A stretch of 64,000 nt of DNA from Dietzia massiliensis (GCF_018390595.1 NZ_JAHBAV010000004.1:1-64000), one strand, 5' to 3'. Counted from the first letter of the stretch, positions 54,704 to 63,689 are shown. Numbers and translations are program-made. Notes: a model not told the origin generated them from the sequence alone.

Positions 54704-55066
54704 ATGCGCGCCACCACCCTCGCCGCCACCGTTTCGGCGCTCGCCGCGGCAGCCCTGCTGACGGGAGCGGGCGCCGCCACGGCGCAGGAGCCCGAGGATT
54801 CAGAGGGCTCTGGAACGATCCGCAGCGCGCTTCTGTCGCCCGCCGTGAGTGAAGCGATCGGGAGCATCGGTTACGGCTCGCTGGGCACGGGGTCCCTCAT
54901 GGACCTGCTCTCCGGGCTCATCAACACCGGGTCGGTCGCCCTGTCGGTGGACGTGCCCAACGCGACGGGCTCGTACGCACCGGGGTCGCTCGGGAGCTAC
55001 GGACCGGAGGCGTCGCTGGGCGAGATCCTCCTGATCCCCATCGGGAGCCTCGCGGGCGCCTCCTGA
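54704..55066 (+). CDS. Small secreted GSL-rich protein C, unknown function
   Basis: 120 residues. Signal peptide with cleavage near ATA|QEP (27), then a short body with GSL/GSV units: IGYGSLGTGSLMDLLSGLIN (about 55-74), APGSLGSYG and IGSLAGAS at the very end. TGSLMDLLSGLINTGS resembles the hydrophobic module GSLVSLLVMVSMGS of protein B, which links the two. A perfect GGAGG lies 7 bases before the ATG at 54704. Convergent with rraA (7 bases between stops). Confidence 0.7.
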   Translation: MRATTLAATVSALAAAALLTGAGAATAQEPEDSEGSGTIRSALLSPAVSEAIGSIGYGSLGTGSLMDLLSGLINTGSVALSVDVPNATGSYAPGSLGSYGPEASLGEILLIPIGSLAGAS

Positions 55067-55073
55067 TCCGCGG

Positions 55074-55556
55074 TCAGCGCACCACGATCCCGTCGGAGTC
55101 GGCGTAGAGCATCTCGCCGGGGACGAAGTCGACCCCGCCGAAGCTGACGGTCACGTCCCGCTCGCCCTCGCCGGTCTTGGTGGACTTGCGCGGGTTCGTG
55201 CCCAGGGCCTTGCAGCCGAACTCCATCCCGGCGATGACCGCCGAGTCGCGGATGGCGCCGTTCACCACGACGCCGGACCACCCGTTCGAGCGGCCGAGCT
55301 CGGCGATGATGTCGCCCACCAGCGCGGTGTGCACACTCGCGCCGCCGTCGATCACGAGGACCCGGCCCTCGCCGGGCTCGCCCAGGACGCTCTTGAGCAG
55401 TGCGTTGTCCTGGAAGCAGCGCACGGTCGAGATCGGGCCGGAGAACTCCGTGCGTCCGCCGAGGTCACGGAACTGGGTGTCGCAGCTGCGGACGTCCTCG
55501 CCGATCTCGTCGACGAGGTCCGCGGTGGGGATGAATCCGGCGGGGGTGTCGGTCAT
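55074..55556 (-). CDS. rraA: RraA-family protein (RNase E inhibitor / HMG aldolase fold)
   Basis: 160 residues, trimeric family. The name refers to inhibition of RNase E in E. coli, but many members act as oxaloacetate decarboxylase or 4-hydroxy-4-methyl-2-oxoglutarate aldolase. Conserved parts are [37 protein letters not shown] with the Gly/Asp active-site loop, and [13 protein letters not shown] with Arg-Asp. The ATG at 55556 has AGGAGG six bases upstream. Divergent from the amidohydrolase-like gene. Confidence 0.9.
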   Translation of the reverse strand: MTDTPAGFIPTADLVDEIGEDVRSCDTQFRDLGGRTEFSGPISTVRCFQDNALLKSVLGEPGEGRVLVIDGGASVHTALVGDIIAELGRSNGWSGVVVNGAIRDSAVIAGMEFGCKALGTNPRKSTKTGEGERDVTVSFGGVDFVPGEMLYADSDGIVVR

Positions 55557-55688
55557 GCGGTCCTCCTGGGCGGTGGTCTGTCGGGGTAACGCTATCCGGC
55601 CGCGCCGCCGCGTGGGAGCGTGCCGGTGGGGGACAATGGTCACATCAAGGGTGCCCGTCATCGTCCGAGAAACCGGAAGGAGCCTTCC

Positions 55689-56855
55689 GTGGCCCAGTAC
55701 GAACTCCTGATCCACGCCCGACGCGCGGTGGTCGACGGCCGCATCCAGCAGGCGGCGGTGACGGTGGACGGGGGCGTCATCTCGTCGGTGCGGACGGGCT
55801 CGGAGGCGCGGGACATCGGCCTGGCCGGTGACCACACGATCGACCTGGGAGACGACGTCGTCCTCATGCCGGGTCTCGTCGACCCGCACGTGAGCACCGA
55901 GGACGTCGCGGTCGGCACGCGCTCGGCGGCGCAGGGCGGGATCACCACGGTCGTGGACTACGGCACCGACGGCGACCCGGTCGCCATCCGCCCGGAGGAC
56001 GTGGATCGCTGGCGCGACGAGGTCACCGGAGAGTCGACCGTCGACGTCGGGCTGTGGGGCGCGGCGGTGCCGGACAACCTGGGCCGGCTCGGCGACCTGC
56101 TGGACCGCGGGGCGTTCGGGGTGTCCGCCGTGGCCGCTGGGAAGGGCGTGGAGGGCGCGCCGACGCTGGACCACGCGCAGCTGGTCGCGGCCGCGGAGGA
56201 GGTCGCCGCACACGGCGGGCTCTTCGCGGTGGACGCCGGGGTGGACGATCTGTCCGGGCTGCTGGAGGTGTGCCGCCGGACCGGCGGTCGTCTGCACGTG
56301 CGCGCGGTCGCCGATCACGAGGAGCTGCCCCTGCTGCGGGACGCCCGGGCGGAGGGCCTGGCCGTCACGGCCTCGACGAGCCCCCACATGTTGGCGCTGG
56401 TCTCGGAGGTCACCCACGGCGGATCGGCGGTGGCGCGGCTCGATCCGCCGATCCGCGACGCCGCCAACCGCGAGCTGCTGTGGGGCGCGTTGCGGGACGG
56501 CACCATCGACGCGGTGGCCTCGGCCCGGCTGGGGCTGTCGGTGGTGTGGACCGAGGCGCGGCGCCGCGGGTTCGATCTGGCGGACGTCGCGCGCTGGATG
56601 GCCGGTAGCCCGGCGGAGGTGGTGGGGCTGCGCGACCGCGGGGAGATCCGGGAGGGATTGCGGGCGGACTTCGCCGCGGTCGCCGACGACGAGGCGTTCG
56701 TCGTGCTGCCCGGGGCCCGCGAGCTGGGTTCCGCGGACTCGGTGTACGCGCAGCGTGCGTTGGCGGGCGTGGTGCGGTGGACGATGCGCGGGGGCGCGGT
56801 CATCGACCCCCGAGCCCTGGCGTTCGGCACGGTCCTGACCCGTCCGACGGCGTGA
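55689..56855 (+). CDS. Degenerate allantoinase/dihydroorotase-like protein
   Basis: 388 residues with the amidohydrolase-superfamily layout: an N-terminal beta domain ([14 protein letters not shown]…[10 protein letters not shown]), a TIM barrel, and a C-terminal DFAAVADDE…WTMRGGAVI strand pair. Metal-binding residues are largely lost. The HxH after strand 1 reads DPHVSTED, and the final TDHAP aspartate motif reads VASARLG, although [11 protein letters not shown] keeps one histidine. It is therefore probably not a normal zinc hydrolase and may be a non-catalytic or repurposed homologue. The GTG at 55689 has GGAAGGAG upstream. Coupled to cls by GTGA overlap. Confidence 0.7.
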   Translation: MAQYELLIHARRAVVDGRIQQAAVTVDGGVISSVRTGSEARDIGLAGDHTIDLGDDVVLMPGLVDPHVSTEDVAVGTRSAAQGGITTVVDYGTDGDPVAIRPEDVDRWRDEVTGESTVDVGLWGAAVPDNLGRLGDLLDRGAFGVSAVAAGKGVEGAPTLDHAQLVAAAEEVAAHGGLFAVDAGVDDLSGLLEVCRRTGGRLHVRAVADHEELPLLRDARAEGLAVTASTSPHMLALVSEVTHGGSAVARLDPPIRDAANRELLWGALRDGTIDAVASARLGLSVVWTEARRRGFDLADVARWMAGSPAEVVGLRDRGEIREGLRADFAAVADDEAFVVLPGARELGSADSVYAQRALAGVVRWTMRGGAVIDPRALAFGTVLTRPTA

Positions 56856-58372
56856 ACCCCGCCGTCGATCGCCTCGCGTTCCTCCCCTTCCCCGAGGGTG
56901 TCACCTCCGCGCTGCTCATCACCGAGTACGTCATCAAGATCCTCGCGCTGGGGATGGTGCCGGAGAACCGGCAGCCGTCCTCGTCGCAGGCCTGGCTGCT
57001 GGCGATCCTGTTCATCCCGGTCGTCGGCGTGCCGCTGTTCCTGCTCCTGGGCAACCCGTACATCACCGGCCGGCGTCACGTCATCCAGGCCGAGGCCAAC
57101 CGGCTGTACGCCGACGCGCTGAGGCAGCGGCCCACCGTCCCCGACGGCGTGGGCGTCGCGCCGGGCGTGCGCACCATCCTGGAAATGAACCGGACCCTCA
57201 CCGCGATCCCCGCGATGTCCGGGGATTTCGTGGCCCTGCACTCGGACTACAGCCGGTCGCTCGCGGCGATGACGGAGGCGGTGCGCGCGGCCCGCGACCA
57301 CGTGCACATCGAGTTCTACGCGCAGTCGTGGGACGGCGAGACCGACGAGTTCTTCACGGCCGCGGTCGAGGCGGCGGAGCGGGGCGTCGCGGTGCGGGTC
57401 CTGGTGGACCACCTGGGGTCCCTGCGCTACCGGGGGTTCACCAGGCTGCGGCGGAAGCTCCGCAAGACCCCCATGGTGGTCCACCTCATGCTGCCGGTCA
57501 ACCCGTTCCGCGGCCGCTTCCGACGTCCTGACCTGCGCAATCACCGCAAGATGCTCATCGTGGACGGCCACCACGGCTTCATCGGCTCGCAGAACCTCAT
57601 CGAGCGCCACTACGGCAGCACCCGCAACGCGCGGCTCGGCCGGGAGTGGGTCGACCTGATGATGGAGGTCCGCGGGGAGATCGTGCAAGCGATGGACGGT
57701 GTGTTCGCGGTGGACTGGTTCACCGAGTCCGGCGAGGTCATCGGGACGCTGGAGCAGCTGGCGCTCGGCGCGCCGCTGGCGCCGGGCCGCAAGGGCGGTG
57801 ACCCGACGGCGGGCGACCCGGTCAGCGCGTTCCAGTTGGTGCCGTCGGGGCCCGGCTACCGCACACAGCCGGGCCTGCGGATGTTCACCCAGCTCATCAC
57901 GCACGCGCAGGAGCGCGTCCGGATCGTCAGCCCGTACTTCGTGCCCGACGAGGCGCTGCTGCACGTGCTCACCTCGGCGTCGTACCGCGGGGTGTCGGTG
58001 GAGGTGTTCGTGCCCGAGCACGCCGACCAGTTCCTCGTCCACCACGCGCAGCGGTCGTATTTCCGGGCGCTGCTGGAGGCCGGGGTGGTGATCCACCGCT
58101 TCCGCTCGCCGGCCGTGCTGCACACCAAGACGGTGCTCATCGACGACTACGCGGGCGTGGTGGGTTCGAGCAACCTGGACCAGCGGTCGTTCAACCTCAA
58201 CTTCGAGGTGAGCATGCTGGTGCTCGGTGGCGAGGCGGTGTCGGCACTCAACGACGTGGTGGACGCGTACCTCGAGGAGTGCACGACCCTGGAGCTGGAC
58301 GTCTGGATGAGCCGGCCGTGGGCGGGCAGGTACGTGGACAACGTCGCGCGGCTCACGTCGGCTCTGCAATAG
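56852..58372 (+). CDS. cls: Cardiolipin synthase (phospholipase D type)
   Basis: 506 residues. Two N-terminal membrane helices (about 15-65), then two PLD domains with HKD motifs: HRKMLIVDG (His231) with GSQN following, and HTKTVLIDD (His424) with GSSNLDQRS following. Condenses two phosphatidylglycerol molecules, or PG with another phospholipid, to cardiolipin. Length and PLDNs/PLD order are normal. The GTG at 56852 overlaps the stop of the amidohydrolase-like gene (GTGA), so translation is coupled. Confidence 0.94.
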   Translation: MNPAVDRLAFLPFPEGVTSALLITEYVIKILALGMVPENRQPSSSQAWLLAILFIPVVGVPLFLLLGNPYITGRRHVIQAEANRLYADALRQRPTVPDGVGVAPGVRTILEMNRTLTAIPAMSGDFVALHSDYSRSLAAMTEAVRAARDHVHIEFYAQSWDGETDEFFTAAVEAAERGVAVRVLVDHLGSLRYRGFTRLRRKLRKTPMVVHLMLPVNPFRGRFRRPDLRNHRKMLIVDGHHGFIGSQNLIERHYGSTRNARLGREWVDLMMEVRGEIVQAMDGVFAVDWFTESGEVIGTLEQLALGAPLAPGRKGGDPTAGDPVSAFQLVPSGPGYRTQPGLRMFTQLITHAQERVRIVSPYFVPDEALLHVLTSASYRGVSVEVFVPEHADQFLVHHAQRSYFRALLEAGVVIHRFRSPAVLHTKTVLIDDYAGVVGSSNLDQRSFNLNFEVSMLVLGGEAVSALNDVVDAYLEECTTLELDVWMSRPWAGRYVDNVARLTSALQ

Positions 58373-58444
58373 CCAGGGGCCGCAGTAGTACGCTCACCGG
58401 TGCGCGGGTCGCCCGGCCCGGCATGTGACGAGAGGCCTGTCGTG

Positions 58445-59581
58445 ATGCCCCAGACCAGTGGTCCCGGAGCCCGGACCAGGCGCCTCGGCGCCGCTGTCAC
58501 CGCCACCGTGCTGGCGGCCGTCGCCGTGCCCGCCGTGGCGCAGGCCCAGGACGGACCGGCACCGGGGACCGGGACCGGGACCGGGACCGGCTCGACGGTG
58601 CCCGAGACGGGCGTGTCGAGCGTCGACCAGCTGATCGGTCAGCTGCCGGAGGAGATCGTCCTCGGTGGCGGCGGTCTGGGCTCGGAGGCACTGCGCGACT
58701 CGGGAAGCGCCCCGGTGGTCGACGGTGCGCAGTCGGTCGGGCAGGTCGTGGGGTCGGTGGCGCCGCTCGAGGCCGTGGGCGTGGCGGGCGGGTCCGCGGC
58801 GGCGTCGGTGGCGTCGTCGGGCAGCCTGCCGGGGTCGGTGTACGCCAACCCCACCGGGTCGCTCGGGTCGGGCACCATCGGGCTGGGCTCGGTCGCGGTC
58901 CCCGAGTACATCCTCCCCGTCCTGAGCCTGCAGTTCGCCGGGGGTTACTTCGCCGCGCTCGAGGAGCGGCAGACAGCGGGCGAGCTCTACCCGCACGAGC
59001 TGGACTTCTGGCACGGCCTCGTCGAGGGCTCGGCCGAGGGCGGCGCGCTGCTCACCGACGCGGCGGCCGCGGCGGGCACGGAACTGCCCGGCGGGCTCGC
59101 GGGGAGCATCGAGGCCGTGCAGATCGCGGCGCTGCAGGATCCGTACGAGGACAACGAGCGTCGCCGCGCCGAGGCCCAGGCCGCCGCGGAAGCCGAGGCC
59201 GCCGGCGAGGACGCCGACGCGACCGGGAACGCCGAGGCCGCGACGCAGGACGGCGAGGGCGCGGGCGGTGCCGCGGAGGGTCAGCCGGGTGCCACGACCG
59301 AGGGCGACGACGACGAGGTCGACGCCAACCCGGCCGGCGCGGGCGGGCCCGCCGGTGACGCGCGGGTCGGGACCGGCGACGGGGCGCGGACCCTCGATGC
59401 CGCAGACGCTCCTGCCACCGATCACGCCGCGGCGGGGAACGCCGTCACCGGCCCGGCCGGGCAGTCGGCGCCCGCCGCGTTGGCGGTGACCGGCGTGCAG
59501 ACGGTCACCGTGGCCGCCCTGGCCGCCGGGGCCGTCCTGCTGGGCACGCTCCTGCTGGTCGTGTCCCGCCGGCGGGCGTAG
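58445..59581 (+). CDS. Secreted protein D with LAVTG sorting signal, GSL motifs and acidic linker
   Basis: 378 residues. Signal peptide cleaved near AQA|QDG (34). A (GT)n stretch is encoded by a hexanucleotide microsatellite at about 58562-58590. The middle has GSL/GSV units (SSGSLPGSVYANPTGSLGSG, about 120-140) and a short helical region. An Ala/Glu/Asp-rich linker (about 235-320) follows. The C-terminus is LAVTG (346-350), a hydrophobic helix and SRRRA, the layout of a class E sortase substrate, so it should be fixed to the cell wall. ATG at 58445; the GTG at 58442 is also possible. Function unknown. Confidence 0.75.
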   Translation: MPQTSGPGARTRRLGAAVTATVLAAVAVPAVAQAQDGPAPGTGTGTGTGSTVPETGVSSVDQLIGQLPEEIVLGGGGLGSEALRDSGSAPVVDGAQSVGQVVGSVAPLEAVGVAGGSAAASVASSGSLPGSVYANPTGSLGSGTIGLGSVAVPEYILPVLSLQFAGGYFAALEERQTAGELYPHELDFWHGLVEGSAEGGALLTDAAAAAGTELPGGLAGSIEAVQIAALQDPYEDNERRRAEAQAAAEAEAAGEDADATGNAEAATQDGEGAGGAAEGQPGATTEGDDDEVDANPAGAGGPAGDARVGTGDGARTLDAADAPATDHAAAGNAVTGPAGQSAPAALAVTGVQTVTVAALAAGAVLLGTLLLVVSRRRA

Positions 59582-59697
59582 GACGCCCCTCGTCGTCGTC
59601 GCCCCGGTCGGGTCCCGCGCGGCGGAGCACGGTACCCCGGACGGTCCCCGCGCGGTGGCGCCCGGCGCTCCGGACGAGCCCCGCGCGCCGGCGTTCG

Positions 59698-60582
59698 TCA
59701 GGCGGCGATCATCTGCGCGCACCGCTCCCACAGGGCGGCCGCGACGTCCGGGTCGTGCGAGGCGCGCGTGGACTGCACGGTCGTCGGGTACCCGGTGAGC
59801 TCACCGGGGCCGTCGGGGCCGATGTACGCGCCGCCCGGCACGGACTCCACCGTCGCCGCGTACAGCTGCGGCAGCGCACCCCGCTCGGCGGGCTGCACCA
59901 GGTACGGGATCTTCTCCACGCCCTTCATGAGCAGGTCCTGCACGCGGCTGCCGCTGCGGTACTGCAGGTTGGTCGCCGAGTACCCCGGGTGCGCGGCCAC
60001 CGACTTGAGCGACGACCCCGCCACCTCGAGCCGGCGTTGCTGCTCGTACGCCAGCATGACGCAGGCCAGCTTGGAGGCGGCGTACGCCGTCATCGGCGCG
60101 TAGCGACGGCGGGTCCAGTCCAGGTCGTCCGGGTCGACCGAACCGAAGCGGTGCATGATCGAGCCCAGCCACACGACCCGGTCGGTGAGCGCCGGCGCGA
60201 GCAGCTCGGTGAGCGCGAAGTGGCCCAGCACGTTGACGCCGAACTGCATCTCGTGGCCCTGCGCGGTGCGCGACCGCGGGATGTTCATCAGGCCGGCGTT
60301 GTTAATGAGTACGTCCGGCGCCCGGCCACCCAGGACCTCGCCCGCGGCCCGCACGGAGCCGAGGTCGGCCAGGTTCAGCTCGACGACCTCGGCGCGCTCC
60401 GGATGCGCGAGCTCCGCGCGGGCGGCCTCGGCGCGGGTGGTGTCGCGGCAGGCCATGAGGACCCGGGCGCCCGCCTCGGTCAGCGCCCGGGTCGACTGCA
60501 GGCCGAGGCCGGAGTTCGCCCCGGTGATGACGAAGGTCCGGCCGGTCTGGTCGGGGATGTCAGCGGTGGTCCATCGGCTCAT
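59698..60582 (-). CDS. Short-chain dehydrogenase/reductase
   Basis: 294 residues, NAD(P)-dependent, of the retinol-dehydrogenase-like SDR group. Cofactor motif TGANSGLGLQSTRAL (about 20-34), NNAG (about 93), the catalytic serine in WLGSIMHRFG, and YAASK (Tyr/Lys). Substrate cannot be read from the sequence. The ATG at 60582 lies six bases after TACCCT without a ribosome binding site, so a leaderless mRNA is likely. An upstream start would run through a GC-rich repeat region. Confidence 0.88.
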   Translation of the reverse strand: MSRWTTADIPDQTGRTFVITGANSGLGLQSTRALTEAGARVLMACRDTTRAEAARAELAHPERAEVVELNLADLGSVRAAGEVLGGRAPDVLINNAGLMNIPRSRTAQGHEMQFGVNVLGHFALTELLAPALTDRVVWLGSIMHRFGSVDPDDLDWTRRRYAPMTAYAASKLACVMLAYEQQRRLEVAGSSLKSVAAHPGYSATNLQYRSGSRVQDLLMKGVEKIPYLVQPAERGALPQLYAATVESVPGGAYIGPDGPGELTGYPTTVQSTRASHDPDVAAALWERCAQMIAA

Positions 60583-60597
60583 GCGGGCCAGGGTACG

Positions 60598-60622
60598 GCC
60601 GCCCCCGCGTGGCGGGGGCGGC
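60598..60622 (-). terminator. Terminator after the MerR/TipAS gene
   Basis: Perfect 11-bp stem, arms 60598-60608 and 60612-60622 (GCCGCCCCCGC and its complement) with a 3-base loop, 64 bases beyond the regulator stop and just ahead of the SDR gene. The stretch 60620-60690 also holds three copies of GCTCACCGCGCG. Confidence 0.6.
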
Positions 60623-60685
60623 TCACCGCGCGGCTCACCGCGCGTGGCGGCGGTTTTCCAACCGCTCACCGCGCGCGGCGGCGGC

Positions 60686-61558
60686 TCAGTCCCACGTCGC
60701 GGTGTCGGGGTCGACGCCGTGGGCGCGGGCATCGGCCTCGACCGCCGCGACGATCCAGTCGGTCAGCCCCGGCTCGATCGCCTCGTAGGTCTGTGCGAAC
60801 CGCTCGTCCTGCCGGTACATGCGGGCCAGCAGCACCTGCATCGACCGAGAGCAGTCGTAGAACTGCGAGATCGACGCCCGGTGGCGCTCGACCAGCGTGG
60901 CCGCCTCCGCCGAGCCGGGATCCACCCCGGCGCGCATCGCGGCGGCCAGGTCGGCGTTCAGCGCGTCCGTCTCGGCCTTGACCCGCTTCCACTCCTCCTT
61001 GTCCATCTTCGCCGTGCGCTGCTGCGACTGCTCCCACTGCGGGGTGTCGCCCCAGCGCTCGGCGGCCTCATCCTGCCAATTCGGGTCCCAGTCGGTGCCG
61101 AAGATCTCGGCCCGGTCCTCCGGGGTCAGGGGTGCGTTCACGTCCATCGCCTCCTTCAGGCGGTCCACTGCGGAGACCATCTCCTGCAGGTGGGAGATGC
61201 GCTCGACGAGCAGCCGACGCTGGCGGCTCAGGTGCGCACGCTCGTCGACCTCGGGGTCGTCGAGCAGTGCGCCGATCTCCGCGAGCGGGAAACCCAGCTC
61301 CCGATAGACCAGCACGCGGTGGAGCCGCGCGATGTCGTCGTCGTCATACACGCGGTAGTCCGACCACGTCCGCCCGCTCGCCCGCGCCAGCCCGATCCGG
61401 TCCCAGTGGTGCAGGGTCCGCACGCTCACGCCGACCAACGCGGCGGCCGCGCCCACGGTGAGCCCGGCCGACCCGCGAGTCCCGTCCGGTGCGGGCTGCT
61501 CGTCTGGCGTGCGCGTGCCGTCTGGCGTGCGCGTGCCGTCACCTTCGTGCGTCGTCAT
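60686..61558 (-). CDS. MerR-family regulator with TipAS drug-sensing domain
   Basis: 290 residues. A disordered N-terminal stretch contains a tandem TRTPDG/TRTPDE repeat (encoded by an 18-bp DNA repeat near 61502-61540). Then the MerR winged helix (about 34-105: LTVGAAAALVGVSVRTLHHW, SDYRVYDDDDIARL), a dimer coiled coil, and a C-terminal TipAS/albicidin-type domain (about 155-290: EIFGTDWDPNW, WEQSQQRTAKMDKEEW, ISQFYDCSRSMQ). It would activate transcription on binding thiopeptides or related drugs. ATG at 61558. Its own promoter carries a dyad (61593-61609), indicating autoregulation. Confidence 0.88.
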   Translation of the reverse strand: MTTHEGDGTRTPDGTRTPDEQPAPDGTRGSAGLTVGAAAALVGVSVRTLHHWDRIGLARASGRTWSDYRVYDDDDIARLHRVLVYRELGFPLAEIGALLDDPEVDERAHLSRQRRLLVERISHLQEMVSAVDRLKEAMDVNAPLTPEDRAEIFGTDWDPNWQDEAAERWGDTPQWEQSQQRTAKMDKEEWKRVKAETDALNADLAAAMRAGVDPGSAEAATLVERHRASISQFYDCSRSMQVLLARMYRQDERFAQTYEAIEPGLTDWIVAAVEADARAHGVDPDTATWD

Positions 61559-61592
61559 CGATCCAGCATCTCTCACACCGACGAGCGTGGGG

Positions 61593-61614
61593 CCTGACGC
61601 CGCGTCAGGGTCAA
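61593..61614 (-). promoter_or_regulatory. MerR-type operator overlapping the regulator's own promoter
   Basis: CCTGACGC-C-GCGTCAGG is a perfect 17-bp dyad at 61593-61609. On the minus strand it lies directly downstream of a -35-like TTGACC (61614-61609), with a long 19-20-base gap before the weak -10 region at about 61584-61589. This stretched spacer with a central dyad is the hallmark of MerR-activated promoters. Confidence 0.7.
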
Positions 61615-61687
61615 GCCTCGGGTGCGTGGATTGACAAAAAACGCCGGGGTGTACAGCGGTGCGTACTCGCCGGTAACCTTGGAGGGC

Positions 61688-63253
61688 ATGAGCCGACCTG
61701 CGCCCCGCGTGTACGACCGCCTCCGCGACCTCGTCGCGATCCCCGAGTTCCGCGCCGACCCGTCGAGCCGCCCGTCGTCGACCATCAACGAGGTCTTCAC
61801 CGGCGAGCCTCTCGCGGAGATCCCCGCCGGCACCGCCGACGACGTGGTCGCCGCGGTGGAGCGGGCCCGCGCCGCCCAGGTGGCGTGGGCTGACCGTGAC
61901 GTCGCCGACCGCGTCGCCGTGATCACCCGGTTCGCCAAGGAGGTCATGCGCAACCGGGCCGAACTCATGGACATCGTCCAGGCCGAGACCGGCAAGAGCC
62001 GTTCGTCGGCGCAGGAGGAGGTCCTCGACTGCCTCATCACCGCCCGCCACTACGCCCGTACCGCTCCCGGCCTGCTCGCGCCCAAGCGGGTCCAGGGCAT
62101 GCTGCCCGGATTGACCAAGGCCGTGGTCCGCCGCCAGCCCAAGGGCGTCGTCGGCGTGATCGCGCCGTGGAACTACCCGCTCAACCTCGCCGCCACCGAC
62201 GCGCTCGCCGCGCTGATCGCCGGCAACGCCGTCGTCATCAAGCCGGCGTCGATCACCCCGTTCTGCGCGCTCGCGGCGGCCGACATGTTCTACCGCGCCG
62301 GCCTGCCGCGCGAGCTGTTCCAGGTGGTCCCCGGTTCGGGCGGGACCGTCGGCGGCGCGATCGTCGACAACGTGGACTACCTCATGTTCACCGGTTCCAC
62401 CGCCACCGGCCGCACCCTCGGCAGCCAGTGCGGCGAGCGACTGATCGGGTTCTCGGCCGAACTCGGCGGCAAGAACGCCATGATCGTCACCGCGGGCGCC
62501 GACCTCGACCGCGTCGCCGAGGTCGCCACGCGCGCCTTCTTCTCCAACTCCGGCCAGCTGTGCATCTCGGTCGAGCGCCTCTACGTGGAGAAGCCCGTGG
62601 CGGCGCAGTTGACGGAGAAGCTCACCGCGCGCGTCAAGGCCATGAGCGTCGGCCCGGGGTACGATTTCGAGGCCGAAATGGGCAGCCTGATCTCGCAGGA
62701 CCAGCTGGACACCGTGAGCGCACACGTCGACGACGCCGTGGCCAAGGGCGCTCGAGTCCTGGCCGGCGGGCGGGCCCGGCCCGACCTGGGGCCGCTGTTC
62801 TACGAGCCCACCCTGCTGGCGGACGTGCCCGAGGACGCGACCTGCTACGGCGATGAGACCTTCGGCCCGGTGGTGTCGATCTACCCGGTCGACTCCGTCG
62901 AGGAGGCGATCGCCGAGGCCAACAAGACCGAGTACGGGCTCAACTCCTCTGTGTTCGCCGCCACGGACGCGGAGGGCGAGGCGATCGCGGCGCGCCTGCG
63001 GACGGGTACCGTCAACGTCGGCGAGGGGTACGTCGCGGGCTGGGGTTCGGTCGCCGGGCCGATGGGAGGCATGGGCGCTTCCGGCGTCGGCCGCCGGCAC
63101 GGTGACGAGGGCCTGCTCAAGTACACCGAGGCCCAGACGATCGCCACTCAGCGTGTGATGCACATGGGCGGGCCGTCGTTCCTGCCGCGTAAGCGGTGGC
63201 AGCAGGTGCTCGTGCCCGCGACCAACGCGATGCGGTTCCTTCCCGGACGGTAG
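61688..63253 (+). CDS. gabD2: Succinate-semialdehyde dehydrogenase (GabD2-like)
   Basis: 521 residues, NAD(P)-dependent, oxidising succinic semialdehyde to succinate. IAPWNYPLNLAATDALAALI (about 158-177), FTGSTATGRTLG, the base Glu in AELGGKNAM, and the catalytic Cys292 in NSGQLCISVERLYV. The sequence closely resembles mycobacterial GabD2 (Rv1731). The ATG at 61688 has TTGGAGGG six bases upstream; a frame to 61622 would enter the operator region. Divergent from the TipA-type regulator, so the same intergenic region may control both, though functional linkage is unproven. Confidence 0.92.
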   Translation: MSRPAPRVYDRLRDLVAIPEFRADPSSRPSSTINEVFTGEPLAEIPAGTADDVVAAVERARAAQVAWADRDVADRVAVITRFAKEVMRNRAELMDIVQAETGKSRSSAQEEVLDCLITARHYARTAPGLLAPKRVQGMLPGLTKAVVRRQPKGVVGVIAPWNYPLNLAATDALAALIAGNAVVIKPASITPFCALAAADMFYRAGLPRELFQVVPGSGGTVGGAIVDNVDYLMFTGSTATGRTLGSQCGERLIGFSAELGGKNAMIVTAGADLDRVAEVATRAFFSNSGQLCISVERLYVEKPVAAQLTEKLTARVKAMSVGPGYDFEAEMGSLISQDQLDTVSAHVDDAVAKGARVLAGGRARPDLGPLFYEPTLLADVPEDATCYGDETFGPVVSIYPVDSVEEAIAEANKTEYGLNSSVFAATDAEGEAIAARLRTGTVNVGEGYVAGWGSVAGPMGGMGASGVGRRHGDEGLLKYTEAQTIATQRVMHMGGPSFLPRKRWQQVLVPATNAMRFLPGR

Positions 63254-63689
63254 CCCGGGACGCGGGGCGGCGCTGGCCGGGCGTGCGGGTTGCCAGACGT
63301 GCGGCCTGCTGGCGGGCCCGAGCTTCCGGCGGGGCCTTCGCGACCGCTGCCCGGCGGGCCCGCGCATCCGCCCGCCCGGCGGCCCAGCGCTTCTGACCGC
63401 CCGATCGCAGCCGCTCCTCACGATGGCGTCTCGCCTGCCCCGAAGTGTGGGCGAGACGCCATCGTGAGGAGCGGCTGTGTGTGTCGCGTACATCTGGAGG
63501 AGCGAGACGCCAAGGAGGCGTGCGGCTGGCCGGGATCTCGCGGGAGCGGGACGCCATCTGCGGGAGCGAGACGCCAGGCTCGGGAGCGAGACGCCAGGGA
63601 GGCGTGCGGCTGGCCGGGGGCGGGCCGAGGTCCGGAGCGCGCGCCGGCCCGTTGCCCCGGGTCAGTCAGTCAGTCAGTCAGCCGGTCAG
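63254..63689. repeat. Repeat cluster with a perfect 27-bp inverted repeat
   Basis: No gene is seen in this 436-base gap. Arms 63408-63434 and 63451-63477 are perfect inverted copies of 27 bases, with a 16-base loop. Downstream are four direct copies of GGAGCGAGACGCCA (63499-63512, 63543-63556 with one change, 63563-63576, 63583-63596) and a duplicated GGCGTGCGGCTGGCC offset by 84 bases. A GTCA microsatellite lies at about 63661-63690, just past the stop of the next gene. Arm and direct-repeat sequences are shared with 21361-21660. Confidence 0.8.

Noticed and set aside
60686-63493. A very long minus-strand frame running from the MerR regulator through gabD2
   Set aside because: Only the part from 61558 down encodes a recognisable protein; the rest is antisense to a complete dehydrogenase.
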